Assembly: GCA_934130375.1 (NCBI GenBank)
Contig: CAKOXW010000003.1
Span: 124,001 to 188,000 of the forward strand
Source of the DNA: an uncultured Bacilli bacterium
GTDB taxonomy: Bacteria > Bacillota_I > Bacilli_A > RF39 > UBA660
DNA length: 64,000 bases
Direction: 5' to 3'
Shown: positions 1 through 7,625 of the stretch, one piece after another
How the letters are laid out: each line of letters starts with the position of its first letter
How positions within the stretch are numbered: position 1 is the first letter of the stretch
Program-made: the position numbers and the translations under genes
The notes under the pieces: model-generated
What the model was told of the DNA's origin: nothing
Database searches by the model: none
What the model saw: only the letters and a program-made list of their open reading frames with translations

Positions 1-10
1 GGATTTAAAA

Positions 11-157
11 ATGTTTATGAATAATAGAAAATGTGGATGTGAAATGCCTAATATGTGCGGACCAATAATGGAGGCACCAATTGAGAAATGCATTCAAAAA
101 GATATTGTGCATGAGGTTGAACAAGATTGTCCTATTATGATATATAGAATTTTATAA
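11..157 (+). pseudogene. cotD: CotD-like spore coat protein, 5' fragment interrupted by element
   Basis: Encodes 48 residues from the ATG at 11. The first 40 are Cys-rich, with the CotD-like string IMEAPIEKCIQKDIVHEV and then a CP dipeptide. After CP the frame runs into unrelated codons and stops at 157. Clostridial and bacillar CotD-like coat proteins continue after this point with a CPINT..INxHIYKH block and a C-terminal CC pair; exactly that block is found 3 kb downstream at 3148-3279. The fragment is therefore the 5' exon-like half of a gene split by a recombinase-bearing element. The start is uncertain because the window begins 10 bases upstream. Confidence 0.8.
127..132 (+). other. attL core of cotD intervening element (TTGTCC)
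   Basis: TTGTCC here overlaps the codons of Cys-Pro. The same hexamer occurs at 3147-3152, in the same codon phase of the downstream cotD half. Crossing over between the two leaves one copy and an open CotD frame. Large serine recombinases use short cores of this kind. The exact core length is inferred. Confidence 0.7.
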
Positions 158-186
158 AAAGGAGTAAATTATTTTACTTCCTTTTT
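157..186 (+). terminator. Rho-independent terminator inside left end of element
   Basis: AAAAGGAGTAAA pairs with TTTACTTCCTTTT (one bulged T) across a short loop and runs into a T tract. It would end transcription of the truncated cotD half before the element genes. Confidence 0.7.
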
Positions 187-347
187 AATTAATTTTGTAT
201 GCATAACCAATCGTATTAAGAAATATAGATGGAATAGCAGGACTTGGATTATATAGATGTAGAAATTTAAAATAGATATTTTCTAACCCTTTTTTATTTG
301 TTATAATTATCTAAAGAAGTATTATTAAAATTGGTGAAGGAGGAATT

Positions 348-1334
348 ATGAATAAGATTTATATTATTACAGGTGCAAATGGTTTTTTAGGGAATAACAT
401 AATTAGAAAATTGGAACAAGAAAAAAACAGTGAAATAAGAGCATTTGTATTAAAAGGAGAGTCTATAAAATCATTAGAAAATTTAAAATGTAAAATATAT
501 TATGGAGATGTTACAAAAAAAGAATCCCTAGCATCCGTCTTTGAAAATACAGAAGGAAAAGAGGTATTTGTGATTCATTGTGCAGGTATTGTTTACATAA
601 AATCAAAGTACAATCCACTTGTTTATAACGTTAATGTCAATGGTACTAAAAATATTATAGATAAAGTTTTAAATATTAATGCTAAACTAGTTTACATTAG
701 TAGTGTGCATGCAATTCCAGAATGTGATGGAGTGATTACTGAAACAGTTGATTTTGATCCTAATAGAGTTGAAGGTTTATATGCTAAAACAAAAGCAGAA
801 GCTGCAAAATATGTAATGGATGCAGTCAAAACTAAAAACTTAAATGCTTGTATTATTCACCCTTCTGGAATTATTGGGCCAAATGATTATGGTAATAGTC
901 ATTTAACTGAATTAGTAAAAGAAGTTGCAAGCGGGAAACTTTTTGCTTGTGTAAAAGGTGGCTATGATTTTGTAGATGTTAGAGATGTTGCAGATGGCGT
1001 TATTAATGCTTGTAATAAGAATACAAAAGGAGAGTGTTATATTTTATCTAATAAATATATAACTATTAAAGAATTATCTGATATAATTTGTGATTGTGTG
1101 AAAAGGAAAAAAATAAATATTGTTTTACCAATTTGGATTGCAAAAATATTCGCATTATTTTTTGAAATATATTATAATTTGAAAAAGCAAACACCACTTT
1201 TTACAAAGTATTCACTATATACATTATCTTCTAATGCTAACTTTTCTAACAAAAAAGCAAAAGAAGAGTTAAATTTTAAAAATAGAGATATGATTGATAC
1301 CATAAAGGATACTATTAAATGGATTAATCAATAA
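348..1334 (+). CDS. NAD-dependent epimerase/dehydratase (extended SDR), element cargo
   Basis: 328 residues. The N-terminal Rossmann motif TGANGFLG (residues 8-15), an ISSVHA strand with the catalytic-region Ser, and the YAKTK active-site motif place it in the extended SDR family (dihydroflavonol reductase or UDP-sugar epimerase type) acting on an unknown substrate. A strong AGGAGG site lies upstream of the ATG, and TATAAT at 302-307 is a likely -10. It is the cargo gene of the cotD-interrupting element. A sugar- or lipid-modifying role in the spore or mother cell is possible but not shown. The C-terminal part has a hydrophobic stretch (residues ~262-278). Confidence 0.85.
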   Translation: MNKIYIITGANGFLGNNIIRKLEQEKNSEIRAFVLKGESIKSLENLKCKIYYGDVTKKESLASVFENTEGKEVFVIHCAGIVYIKSKYNPLVYNVNVNGTKNIIDKVLNINAKLVYISSVHAIPECDGVITETVDFDPNRVEGLYAKTKAEAAKYVMDAVKTKNLNACIIHPSGIIGPNDYGNSHLTELVKEVASGKLFACVKGGYDFVDVRDVADGVINACNKNTKGECYILSNKYITIKELSDIICDCVKRKKINIVLPIWIAKIFALFFEIYYNLKKQTPLFTKYSLYTLSSNANFSNKKAKEELNFKNRDMIDTIKDTIKWINQ

Positions 1335-1405
1335 TTATATAATTATTTAAAAAAAATTAATTAATAAATTATGATTTATCATAAGATTTAATGGTGATGA
1401 ATTTT

Positions 1406-1576
1406 ATGAATAAATATAGAATAAATATTATTTATAATTCAAAAGGTGAAATTAATGATATTTTTGCGAAAGTTTTATCAAAAGAACTTAGTATGATATG
1501 TTTAAATAAAAAAAAGTTATTATTGTCAGATGATTATTTCTTGAAAAATGAGGAAAAACATGAAATGCTTAAATAA
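1406..1576 (+). CDS. small protein overlapping the recombinase gene
   Basis: 56 residues from the ATG at 1406, preceded by GGTGATGAA. In-frame ATGs also exist at 1391 and 1397. The product begins MNKYRINIIYNSKGEIND and ends in a charged helix. Its end overlaps the recombinase start by 17 bp, so the two are translationally coupled. I do not recognise a family. Small proteins next to serine integrases are sometimes recombination directionality factors, which the element would need for excision. That role is a guess from position only. Confidence 0.55.
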   Translation: MNKYRINIIYNSKGEINDIFAKVLSKELSMICLNKKKLLLSDDYFLKNEEKHEMLK

Positions 1577-3125
1577 TATAAATGAAAATTATAATGTTGG
1601 ACTTTATATAAGATTATCTCGCGAAGATGAAACTAAATCTATAGAAAGTGAAAGCATTAAAAATCAAAAGAGTTTATTGCTTCAGTATGTTAAGGAAAAT
1701 AATTTAAAAGTATATGATATTTATATAGATGATGGTTATTCTGGTACTAATTTTGATAGACCAAATTTTAATAGATTAATTAAAGATATTGAAGAAAAAA
1801 AGGTCAATATGGTTATTACAAAGGATATGTCAAGGTTAGGAAGAGATTATATAGGGACTGGAAATTTAATAGAAAAATATTTTCCAGAGCAAGAAGTAAG
1901 ATACATTGCTGTAACAGATAACATTGATACTTTTTTAGACAATTCTATTAATGATATAGCGCCTTTTAAAGCTATAATGAATGATATGTATGCTAAAGAT
2001 ATATCTAAAAAAATAAAATCTAGTTTAAGGGCAAAACAAAAAGATGGCAAGTGGGTTGGTGGAAGAGCGCCTTTTGGATATACTAAAGATATAAATAATA
2101 AAAATTGTTTAATCGTTAATGAAGAGCAAGCAATAGTAGTAAAAAAAATATTTAAAATGTGTTTAGATGGATTTAGTTTTTTTAAAATTGCAAAGCAATT
2201 AACTGAAGATGGTATTAAAACACCAGCAAGTTATTACCCTTTTAAATGGAGAAATAATTATAATATTAATTATGGAAAATGGCATCCAAAAACAATAAAA
2301 GATATTCTTACAAATAGAAATTATACGGGGGATTTAGTTCAAAATAAGAGAAACAAGATTAATTATAAAGTAAAAAAAGTTATTAAAAATGATCCTAGTA
2401 AATATATTATTGTTGAAAATACTCATGAAGCCATAATTGATAAAAAAATATTTAATGAGGTACAAAAAAGAATTCCCAAAAATGTAGGTAGAAATGAAAA
2501 AAAAGAAAACAATTTATTAGATGGGCTATTATATTGTGGAGATTGTGGTCATAGAATATCTGTGCAAGCAAGAAGGGAAAAAGATAATAGATGTTACACC
2601 ATATGCAATTATTATAGGACATATTTAGGAAAAAAGGTTTGTACATGTCATTGTAATAATTATGATGTGTTAGAGCAAACAATTCTTGAATTACTTAGAA
2701 ATATATGCTTAAATAATGTAAATAAAAATGTTATAAAAGAAAGTATAGAATTAAATAATGATTTTGATAACAAAAAGGAAATTACATTACTAGAAAATGA
2801 AATAAAAAGGCTTAATGAAAATATAGATACTATTTACATTGATAAGATAAATAAAGCAATAACAAATGAACAATATAAACGAATTAATATCAAACTAAAT
2901 AGTGAATTAATAAATAAATACGATAAATTAAATATCTTAAAAAATAATGTTTCAGTAAAAATAGACAATTATGAAGAAGAAAAAGTAATAAATAATTATA
3001 TAGATAATTTTTTAAAAATGAAAAATCCCAGTAGAGAATTAATTGTTAGTTTAATCAAAAAAATTGAAATATTTGAAAATAGAAGAATAAATTTAATTTT
3101 GGAATTTAAAAATAATTTGGTATAA
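1560..3125 (+). CDS. large serine recombinase (integrase/excisionase of the element)
   Basis: 521 residues from ATG 1560, chosen because TGAGG at 1549-1553 is well spaced for it; an in-frame ATG at 1548 overlaps that site. The resolvase domain starts with GLYIRLSRED, whose Ser20 is the expected nucleophile, and includes DDGYSGTNFDRP and KDMSRLGRDY. A recombinase domain follows (GGRAPFGY onward), then a Cys-ribbon (CGDCGHR...CTCHC), then a long coiled-coil-like Lys/Glu/Asn-rich C-terminus. This is the same overall architecture as SpoIVCA and phage integrases. It sits at the right end of the element, 22 bp from the attR core. Confidence 0.95.
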   Translation: MKCLNNINENYNVGLYIRLSREDETKSIESESIKNQKSLLLQYVKENNLKVYDIYIDDGYSGTNFDRPNFNRLIKDIEEKKVNMVITKDMSRLGRDYIGTGNLIEKYFPEQEVRYIAVTDNIDTFLDNSINDIAPFKAIMNDMYAKDISKKIKSSLRAKQKDGKWVGGRAPFGYTKDINNKNCLIVNEEQAIVVKKIFKMCLDGFSFFKIAKQLTEDGIKTPASYYPFKWRNNYNINYGKWHPKTIKDILTNRNYTGDLVQNKRNKINYKVKKVIKNDPSKYIIVENTHEAIIDKKIFNEVQKRIPKNVGRNEKKENNLLDGLLYCGDCGHRISVQARREKDNRCYTICNYYRTYLGKKVCTCHCNNYDVLEQTILELLRNICLNNVNKNVIKESIELNNDFDNKKEITLLENEIKRLNENIDTIYIDKINKAITNEQYKRINIKLNSELINKYDKLNILKNNVSVKIDNYEEEKVINNYIDNFLKMKNPSRELIVSLIKKIEIFENRRINLILEFKNNLV

Positions 3126-3146
3126 CATAAATGGACAAGGACATAT

Positions 3147-3152
3147 TTGTCC
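3147..3152 (+). other. attR core of cotD intervening element (TTGTCC)
   Basis: Second TTGTCC copy. On its element side it forms an inverted repeat with GGACAA at 3133-3138, a plausible recombinase half-site. On its host side it leads straight into the CotD 3' half. Confidence 0.65.
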
Positions 3153-3279
3153 AATAAATACTAAAATAATAAATAATCATATATATAAACATGTTTACAA
3201 ACCACAATATTCTTGTACAGAAGAAGATGTAGTAACAAATATTGACGATTGTTGTGGCCAAAGTAATTTTGATTTTTAA
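3148..3279 (+). pseudogene. cotD: CotD-like spore coat protein, 3' fragment
   Basis: Open frame without its own start that encodes CPINTKIINNHIYKHVYKPQ, then an acidic stretch and a CCG motif, ending in QSNFDF and TAA. These are the conserved middle and end of CotD-like coat proteins. It continues the frame of the fragment at 11-157 if the element is removed at TTGTCC. No ribosome binding site or start exists, so it should be silent unless excision occurs. Confidence 0.8.
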
Positions 3280-3304
3280 GAACTAGTTAATAGTTCTTTT
3301 TTTT
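3279..3304 (+). terminator. terminator of the cotD gene
   Basis: AGAACTA-gttaa-TAGTTCT followed by eight T. It overlaps the stop codon of the cotD 3' half. Confidence 0.85.
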
Positions 3305-3327
3305 GGTATACTAATAGTGGTGATTAT

Positions 3328-4140
3328 ATGATAAAAAATAAAGTTAAGTATATACATATAAATAATAGAAGGCTAAAAATAATAATTTTAGACTCAAGAG
3401 AAGATGATAGTTTATCGCCATGTATTATGTGGATACATGGTGGAGGTTATTCGATAGGAATGCCAGAGATGGTGTATGCATCAAGGGTAAAAGACCTACT
3501 TAAAGATAATAGTCTTGTGGTAATATCGCCAAGGTATAGGTTATCTATAAGTGCTCCTTATCCAGCAGCATTAGAAGATTGTTATAGTATTTTAAAATAT
3601 ATTTATGATAATGCTAAAAGTCTTGGTGTTGATAAAAATAAAATAATGGTAGGTGGAGAGAGTGCTGGTGGTGGTCTTGCGCTTGCGGTTGCTATATATG
3701 CAAGGGATAAAAAAGAAGTACCTATTAAGTATGTATTTCCACTTTATCCAATGATTGATTCATCTGATACAGAATCTTCAAAAAATAATCATGGCCATAT
3801 ATGGAATACTAAGAAAAATCATAGGGCATGGAAACGTTATCTAAAAGACTTATATGGTAGTGATAATGTACCCTGTTATGCATCTCCTGCTAAGTTAAAA
3901 GATTTTAGTGGGCTTCCTCCTTTTTATACATTTGTAGGTGATAAAGAACCATTTTATTCTGAAACTGTAGAGTTTACAAGAAAAGCAAAAAAAGCGGGTA
4001 TAGATTGTAAATGTGATATATATGAAACTGATACTCATGCTTTTGATATTTACCTTGGCTATACGGAAGAAGGGAAAAGAGCAAGAGAAGCATTTATAAA
4101 AAATTATGAATATGTAAAAGAAAAGTATTTAGATAGTTGA
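3328..4140 (+). CDS. alpha/beta-hydrolase, HSL-type esterase/lipase
   Basis: 270 residues. It has the oxyanion motif WIHGGGYS, the nucleophile elbow GGESAGGG (GxSxG), a late VGDKEPFY Asp and the DTHAFD catalytic His, which together make a full hormone-sensitive-lipase-type triad. No signal peptide, so a cytoplasmic carboxylesterase on small acyl esters is likely. GGTGAT precedes the start and TATACT at 3306-3311 is a likely -10. It is followed directly by the mazEF promoter, whose -35 overlaps its stop codon. Confidence 0.9.
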   Translation: MIKNKVKYIHINNRRLKIIILDSREDDSLSPCIMWIHGGGYSIGMPEMVYASRVKDLLKDNSLVVISPRYRLSISAPYPAALEDCYSILKYIYDNAKSLGVDKNKIMVGGESAGGGLALAVAIYARDKKEVPIKYVFPLYPMIDSSDTESSKNNHGHIWNTKKNHRAWKRYLKDLYGSDNVPCYASPAKLKDFSGLPPFYTFVGDKEPFYSETVEFTRKAKKAGIDCKCDIYETDTHAFDIYLGYTEEGKRAREAFIKNYEYVKEKYLDS

Positions 4141-4166
4141 CAAAATGTATATACAAAGTATATACT
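4137..4166 (+). promoter_or_regulatory. mazEF promoter with palindromic operator
   Basis: TTGACA (4137-4142) and TATACT (4161-4166), spacer 18. Two copies of the perfect palindrome GTATATAC (4147-4154 and 4158-4165), separated by AAA, fill the spacer and overlap the -10. This is a likely binding site for the AbrB-fold antitoxin, giving autorepression. Confidence 0.7.
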
Positions 4167-4184
4167 ATAACTGAGGTGATAAAA

Positions 4185-4424
4185 ATGGAATCTAGATTAC
4201 AAAAATGGGGTAATTCAGATGGAATAAGAATTCCTAGTAATTTTTTAAAAGCACTTAATTTAAAAACAAATGATATTGTGAACATAGTACAAGAAGAAGA
4301 TAAAATAATTATAAGCGTTCCTAAGAAGAAAAAAATATCATTAAAAGAAAGATTTGAAAAATTTAATGGTACTTATGAAAATGATTTTAGTTGGGATGAG
4401 CCAGTAGGTAAAGAAATATGGTAA
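4185..4424 (+). CDS. mazE: MazE-type antitoxin (AbrB/SpoVT fold)
   Basis: 79 residues from ATG 4185 (GAGGTGAT upstream; a longer reading from 4137 lacks a site). The N-terminal half, LQKWGNSDGIRIPSNFLKAL, is the classic swapped-hairpin AbrB DNA-binding motif of MazE. The C-terminal half is charged and ends in WDEPVGKEIW, a toxin-binding tail. It overlaps mazF by 7 bp. It neutralises MazF and probably represses its own promoter through the palindromes at 4147-4165. Confidence 0.92.
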   Translation: MESRLQKWGNSDGIRIPSNFLKALNLKTNDIVNIVQEEDKIIISVPKKKKISLKERFEKFNGTYENDFSWDEPVGKEIW

Positions 4425-4759
4425 AAAAATATATTCCAAAAAGAGGGGACATTGGTTATGTGAATTTAAATCCTACAAAAGGTTTTGAGCAAAAAGGAAT
4501 AAGGCCTGCAATTGTTATAAGTAACGATGTATTTAATAAGTACTCTAATATGATAGTTGTATTACCAATTACAAGTAATGTAAAAGAATTTCCAACTCAT
4601 TATTTATTAGAAGATACTAAGAAAATACAAGGCTCAGTTTTATGTGAACATGTTAGGTCAATTGATTATAATGAAAGAAAATTTAAATATGTAGAAAGTG
4701 CTAGTGAAAATGATTTAATAAGTGTACTTACTTTATTTCAATCATGTTTTGATGATTAA
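4418..4759 (+). CDS. mazF: MazF/PemK endoribonuclease toxin
   Basis: 113 residues. The start matches the family: PKRGDIGYVNLNPTKGFEQK, then RPAIVISND and VVLPITSN, and LCEHVRSID near the end. MazF cleaves RNA at short sequence motifs and is held by MazE encoded just upstream in an overlapping frame. Length is normal, so the toxin looks intact. The next gene starts before its stop codon, so the downstream DUF4186 and DUF362 genes are probably co-transcribed with the module. Confidence 0.93.
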   Translation: MVKKYIPKRGDIGYVNLNPTKGFEQKGIRPAIVISNDVFNKYSNMIVVLPITSNVKEFPTHYLLEDTKKIQGSVLCEHVRSIDYNERKFKYVESASENDLISVLTLFQSCFDD

Positions 4760-5150
4760 TATGAATAATAAAATTGATTATATATTAGATAAATTATCAA
4801 ATAGTAAGTTTAGAAGCAGTTTCCATTTAAAAAATGTAGATTTTGAGTATATAAATAGAATTGGTATTGATAAAATCAAGGAGCATTGTTATGATTTTGT
4901 AAATACAAGGTTAAGGGTATTAAAACTAAATGATGGTAAACAAACACCTTTTAGAGGTCATCCTGTATTTATTTCACAGCATGCAACTGCTACATGTTGC
5001 AGAGGGTGTATAGAAAAATGGCACAAAATACCTAAAAATAGAAACTTAACAGATGAAGATGTAAACTATATTGTAAATTTAATTATGAAGTGGATAGAAA
5101 AAGAAATGAGTGTTAAAATAAGTATGGAGGTTAGAAATGGAAAAGAGTAA
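4752..5150 (+). CDS. DUF4186 family protein
   Basis: About 130 residues. The start is uncertain between ATG 4752, which overlaps the mazF stop, and ATG 4761; neither has a good ribosome site, so translation is probably coupled. Family hallmarks are FRSSFHL near the N-terminus and the string TPFRGHPVFISQHATATCCR followed by GCIEKWHKIP; the CCRGC cysteines and His residues suggest metal binding. Function is unknown. It overlaps the next gene by 14 bp. Confidence 0.85.
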   Translation: MINMNNKIDYILDKLSNSKFRSSFHLKNVDFEYINRIGIDKIKEHCYDFVNTRLRVLKLNDGKQTPFRGHPVFISQHATATCCRGCIEKWHKIPKNRNLTDEDVNYIVNLIMKWIEKEMSVKISMEVRNGKE

Positions 5151-6000
5151 GGTGTATTTTACTAGAAATATTACTAGTGAGAATGTTTTAAAGATGTATA
5201 AAGTGCTTAATATAGAATTACAAGGTAGGGTGTGTGTAAAAGTGCATTCTGGTGAAGCAGGTAATCAAAATTATTTAAAACCATTATTTTTTAAAGATAC
5301 AATTGATTATGTAAATGGTACAGTAGTTGAATGTAATACTGCATATGATGGAGAAAGAAATACTACTTTAAAGCATAAAAAATTAATGGGTGAACATGAA
5401 TGGACTAAGTACTTTAATGTTGATATTATGGATTCTGAAGGTGATTTAGAACTTGATATTAAAAATGGAAAAGTTATTAAGAAAAACTTTGTTGGTAATC
5501 ATATTAAGAATTATGATTCTATGTTAGTTTTATCTCATTTTAAGGGACATCCAATGGGAGGATATGGAGGAGCATTAAAGCAATTATCTATTGGTTGTGC
5601 ATCTTCTTATGGTAAGGCATATATTCATGGCGCGGGTGTGCCTCAGGATATTTGGACTGCTGACCATGATAAATTCTTAGAATCTATGGCTGATGCAGCA
5701 AGTAGTGTTGTTGATTACTTTAAAGGTAACATTGCATATATAAATGTAATGTGTAATATGTCAGTAGATTGTGATTGTTGTAAAGTTGCAGAAGATCCAT
5801 GTATTAGTGATATTGGAATACTATCTTCAATAGATCCAGTCGCACTTGATAAAGCATGCATTGACCTTGTATACAATTCAAGTGACCCAAATAAAGACCA
5901 TTTAATTGAAAGAATTGAATCAAGAAATGGTACTCATACTATTTATGAAGCAAATAAAAGAGGAATTGGTTCTTTAGAATATGAATTAATTGAAATATAG
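5137..6000 (+). CDS. DUF362 protein
   Basis: 287 residues starting MEKSKVYFTRN, with AGG upstream inside the DUF4186 end. The core VLSHFKGHPMGGYGGALKQL and the later GILSSIDPVALDKACIDL are typical of DUF362 proteins, often annotated as uncharacterised Fe-S proteins. Cysteines at DCDCCKVAEDPC could bind a cluster, but a full ferredoxin domain (two CxxCxxCxxxC) is not present. Function unknown. It ends the mazEF operon as far as I can see. Confidence 0.85.
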   Translation: MEKSKVYFTRNITSENVLKMYKVLNIELQGRVCVKVHSGEAGNQNYLKPLFFKDTIDYVNGTVVECNTAYDGERNTTLKHKKLMGEHEWTKYFNVDIMDSEGDLELDIKNGKVIKKNFVGNHIKNYDSMLVLSHFKGHPMGGYGGALKQLSIGCASSYGKAYIHGAGVPQDIWTADHDKFLESMADAASSVVDYFKGNIAYINVMCNMSVDCDCCKVAEDPCISDIGILSSIDPVALDKACIDLVYNSSDPNKDHLIERIESRNGTHTIYEANKRGIGSLEYELIEI

Positions 6001-6042
6001 AAATATATTTCTTTTTTTGATATAATACAACTTGTGATGTTT

Positions 6043-6951
6043 ATGTATAAAGAAATGATTAAAAAAATTTGTGATGAACTTAATATTGAATGTGATTTTA
6101 TTTCTAAGGATTATGTATGTGTTTTAAAAAAAGAAAATGTAAGAAAGGTAATAATTGGTTATAAGTTTGATTTAAATCCTCATGCTTTAGGATTAGTATT
6201 TGATGATAAATATGCAACTTATGAATATATGAAATTACTTAATATTCCAGTAGTTACTCATTCAATAATATATAATGAAAATAATTTAGAAGAATATGCT
6301 CTAAATTGTAAAGGGTTACCTTATTTGAAAGAATTATTTTATAAATATAATAAAGATATAATTATCAAGATTAATAATGGTACGTGTGGTAGAGGTGTAT
6401 ATCATGTTACTGATATTAATACCGCTAAGGATAAGTATTTAAAACTTATTTCTAAGCATTATTCTCTTAGTATATGTCCTTATTATGAAATAGAAAATGA
6501 ATATAGAGTTATAGTATTAAATTCTAAGATTAAGTTAATATATAAAAAAATAAATCCTTGTATTTATGGAGATGGTAAAAGTACCATTAAGGAATTACTT
6601 ACTAAGTTTAATTATGAATATTTTAAAGATTATGATAAAGATAATAAAGATGTAGTACTTAAAAATAACGAAAAATATGTTTATGATTTTAGATTTAACT
6701 TATCTAATGGTGCGATATGCAACTTTGATATTCTTAAGAAGGATAAGGATAGTATTGTAAGTATTGTAAATGAAGTGTTAAAAACTGGTATTAAGTTTGG
6801 TAGTATAGATATAGTAAAAAGTAATAATGAGTTTTATGTTTTAGAAGTAAATAGTGGAGTTATGATGGATAATTTGATTATTGAAAATAATTATTATGAT
6901 GAAGCATATAAAATATATAAAGATGCAATAAGAGATTTATTTTATATGTAG
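6043..6951 (+). CDS. ATP-grasp ligase-like protein
   Basis: 302 residues from ATG 6043 (GTGAT upstream; TATAAT at 6021-6026 gives a very short leader; GTG 6034 and ATG 6037 are alternatives). ATP-grasp signs are the IIKINNGTCGRGV phosphate-binding loop, the NPCIYGDGKSTIKELL region typical of cyanophycin-synthetase and RimK-like enzymes, and FYVLEVNSGVMMDN with the Mg-binding Glu and Asn near the end. It should join a carboxylate to an amine with ATP. The substrate is unknown and there is no partner gene nearby. Confidence 0.8.
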   Translation: MYKEMIKKICDELNIECDFISKDYVCVLKKENVRKVIIGYKFDLNPHALGLVFDDKYATYEYMKLLNIPVVTHSIIYNENNLEEYALNCKGLPYLKELFYKYNKDIIIKINNGTCGRGVYHVTDINTAKDKYLKLISKHYSLSICPYYEIENEYRVIVLNSKIKLIYKKINPCIYGDGKSTIKELLTKFNYEYFKDYDKDNKDVVLKNNEKYVYDFRFNLSNGAICNFDILKKDKDSIVSIVNEVLKTGIKFGSIDIVKSNNEFYVLEVNSGVMMDNLIIENNYYDEAYKIYKDAIRDLFYM

Positions 6952-6963
6952 TCGTGGGCTTAA
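6947..6963 (+). repeat. 17-bp intergenic repeat, copy 1
   Basis: TGTAGTCGTGGGCTTAA, identical to 62191-62207, followed in both places by a T-rich run. It covers the stop codon of the ATP-grasp gene here. No hairpin is visible in it. Confidence 0.6.
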
Positions 6964-6992
6964 ATAGTTTTTATTACAATAATATAAATATT

Positions 6993-7020
6993 TTGAAAAA
7001 AATAAAAAGTATGGTATAAT
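6993..7020 (+). promoter_or_regulatory. promoter of the large structured RNA
   Basis: TTGAAA (6993-6998), 16-bp spacer, TATAAT (7015-7020). Transcription would begin near 7027, where the GC content rises sharply and the structured RNA starts. Confidence 0.65.
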
Positions 7021-7025
7021 TTATG

Positions 7026-7590
7026 TGTGGTGCAGTATCCTAGTTGATTTGTCTATTAGGAAGACGAGCCTAAAAATTCGTTAAAGGGCACATCTGTGAA
7101 GCTTCTTGTGCTTGCCTATTACGCCCAGTTTTGGGTGGGTGCTGGAAGAGGAGAGATGGGCCACCATAATGGCATATGTAATGGACCCAACTATCTTTGA
7201 GACTCACTTACGTAGTAAGCCTATACACTCTTTATGGGTTGATGGACTTATTACGATTTGAGATTAAACCTATCGCGCGGTATAAGGCTGTGGATAGTGT
7301 AGCCTGCCTTGAGTGAATATTTGGGATTAAGGTCTAGATAATAGGAGTAGACGTATGAATATTATTTACTGCTTATGAAACTATATTTGCAAAAAAGTGC
7401 TATGAGTAGACAAATCTGGAAGAAAATTCCTAGGCTGTATATTATTATTGGATTAAAGTGTGTACTAAGTGGCAATCAAGTCTTATAGCTGGAAACACTA
7501 TAACTAATTCTTTAAAGGGGAACCGCAAATTGGCAACGAGATGTAGAATTAGGGGAAAACCTACTTGACCTAAGGCATAATATTTCCAAT
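7026..7590 (+). ncRNA. ole: OLE RNA (ornate, large, extremophilic RNA)
   Basis: A stretch of about 560 nt without a real ORF, much richer in G and C than the neighbouring intergenic DNA and full of complementary segments, followed directly by a gene for a ~173-residue membrane protein that matches OapA. Size, own promoter, purine-rich conserved 3' part (GGGGAACCGC, ATTGGCAACGAG) and the oapA gene immediately downstream are the published hallmarks of OLE RNA. OLE forms a membrane ribonucleoprotein linked to stress and Mg2+ responses. It lacks the signature motifs of RNase P and the resume frame and tRNA-like end of tmRNA. Exact ends are estimated. Confidence 0.82.
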
Positions 7591-7625
7591 ATTAATTCCA
7601 CTTTTTTTAATTTTTAAGGAGAATT

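Larger units (their letters stand above)
133..3152 (+). mobile_element. ~3.02-kb skin-like element inserted in cotD
   Basis: Distance between the TTGTCC cores is 3,020 bp. The element carries an epimerase gene, a small ORF and a large serine recombinase whose stop codon lies 22 bp from the right core, the usual position for integrases of this class. The left end has its own terminator (157-186). Excision would fuse Cys40 in frame to the PINTKIINNHIYKH half and give an 82-codon protein. Known parallels are the sigK skin element and other sporulation-time excisions in Bacillus and Clostridioides. That excision happens during sporulation is inference. Confidence 0.8.

Noticed and set aside
3121..3160. 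A start codon that could let the cotD 3' half be expressed alone
   Set aside because: The ATG at 3131 is in another frame and stops at once; no site with a ribosome binding sequence is in frame.
7026..7590. The large RNA as RNase P RNA or tmRNA
   Set aside because: The usual RNase P signatures (such as GAGGAAAGUCC and ACAGAA) are not visible, and there is no tRNA-like end or resume frame for tmRNA. Size and the oapA neighbour fit OLE better.
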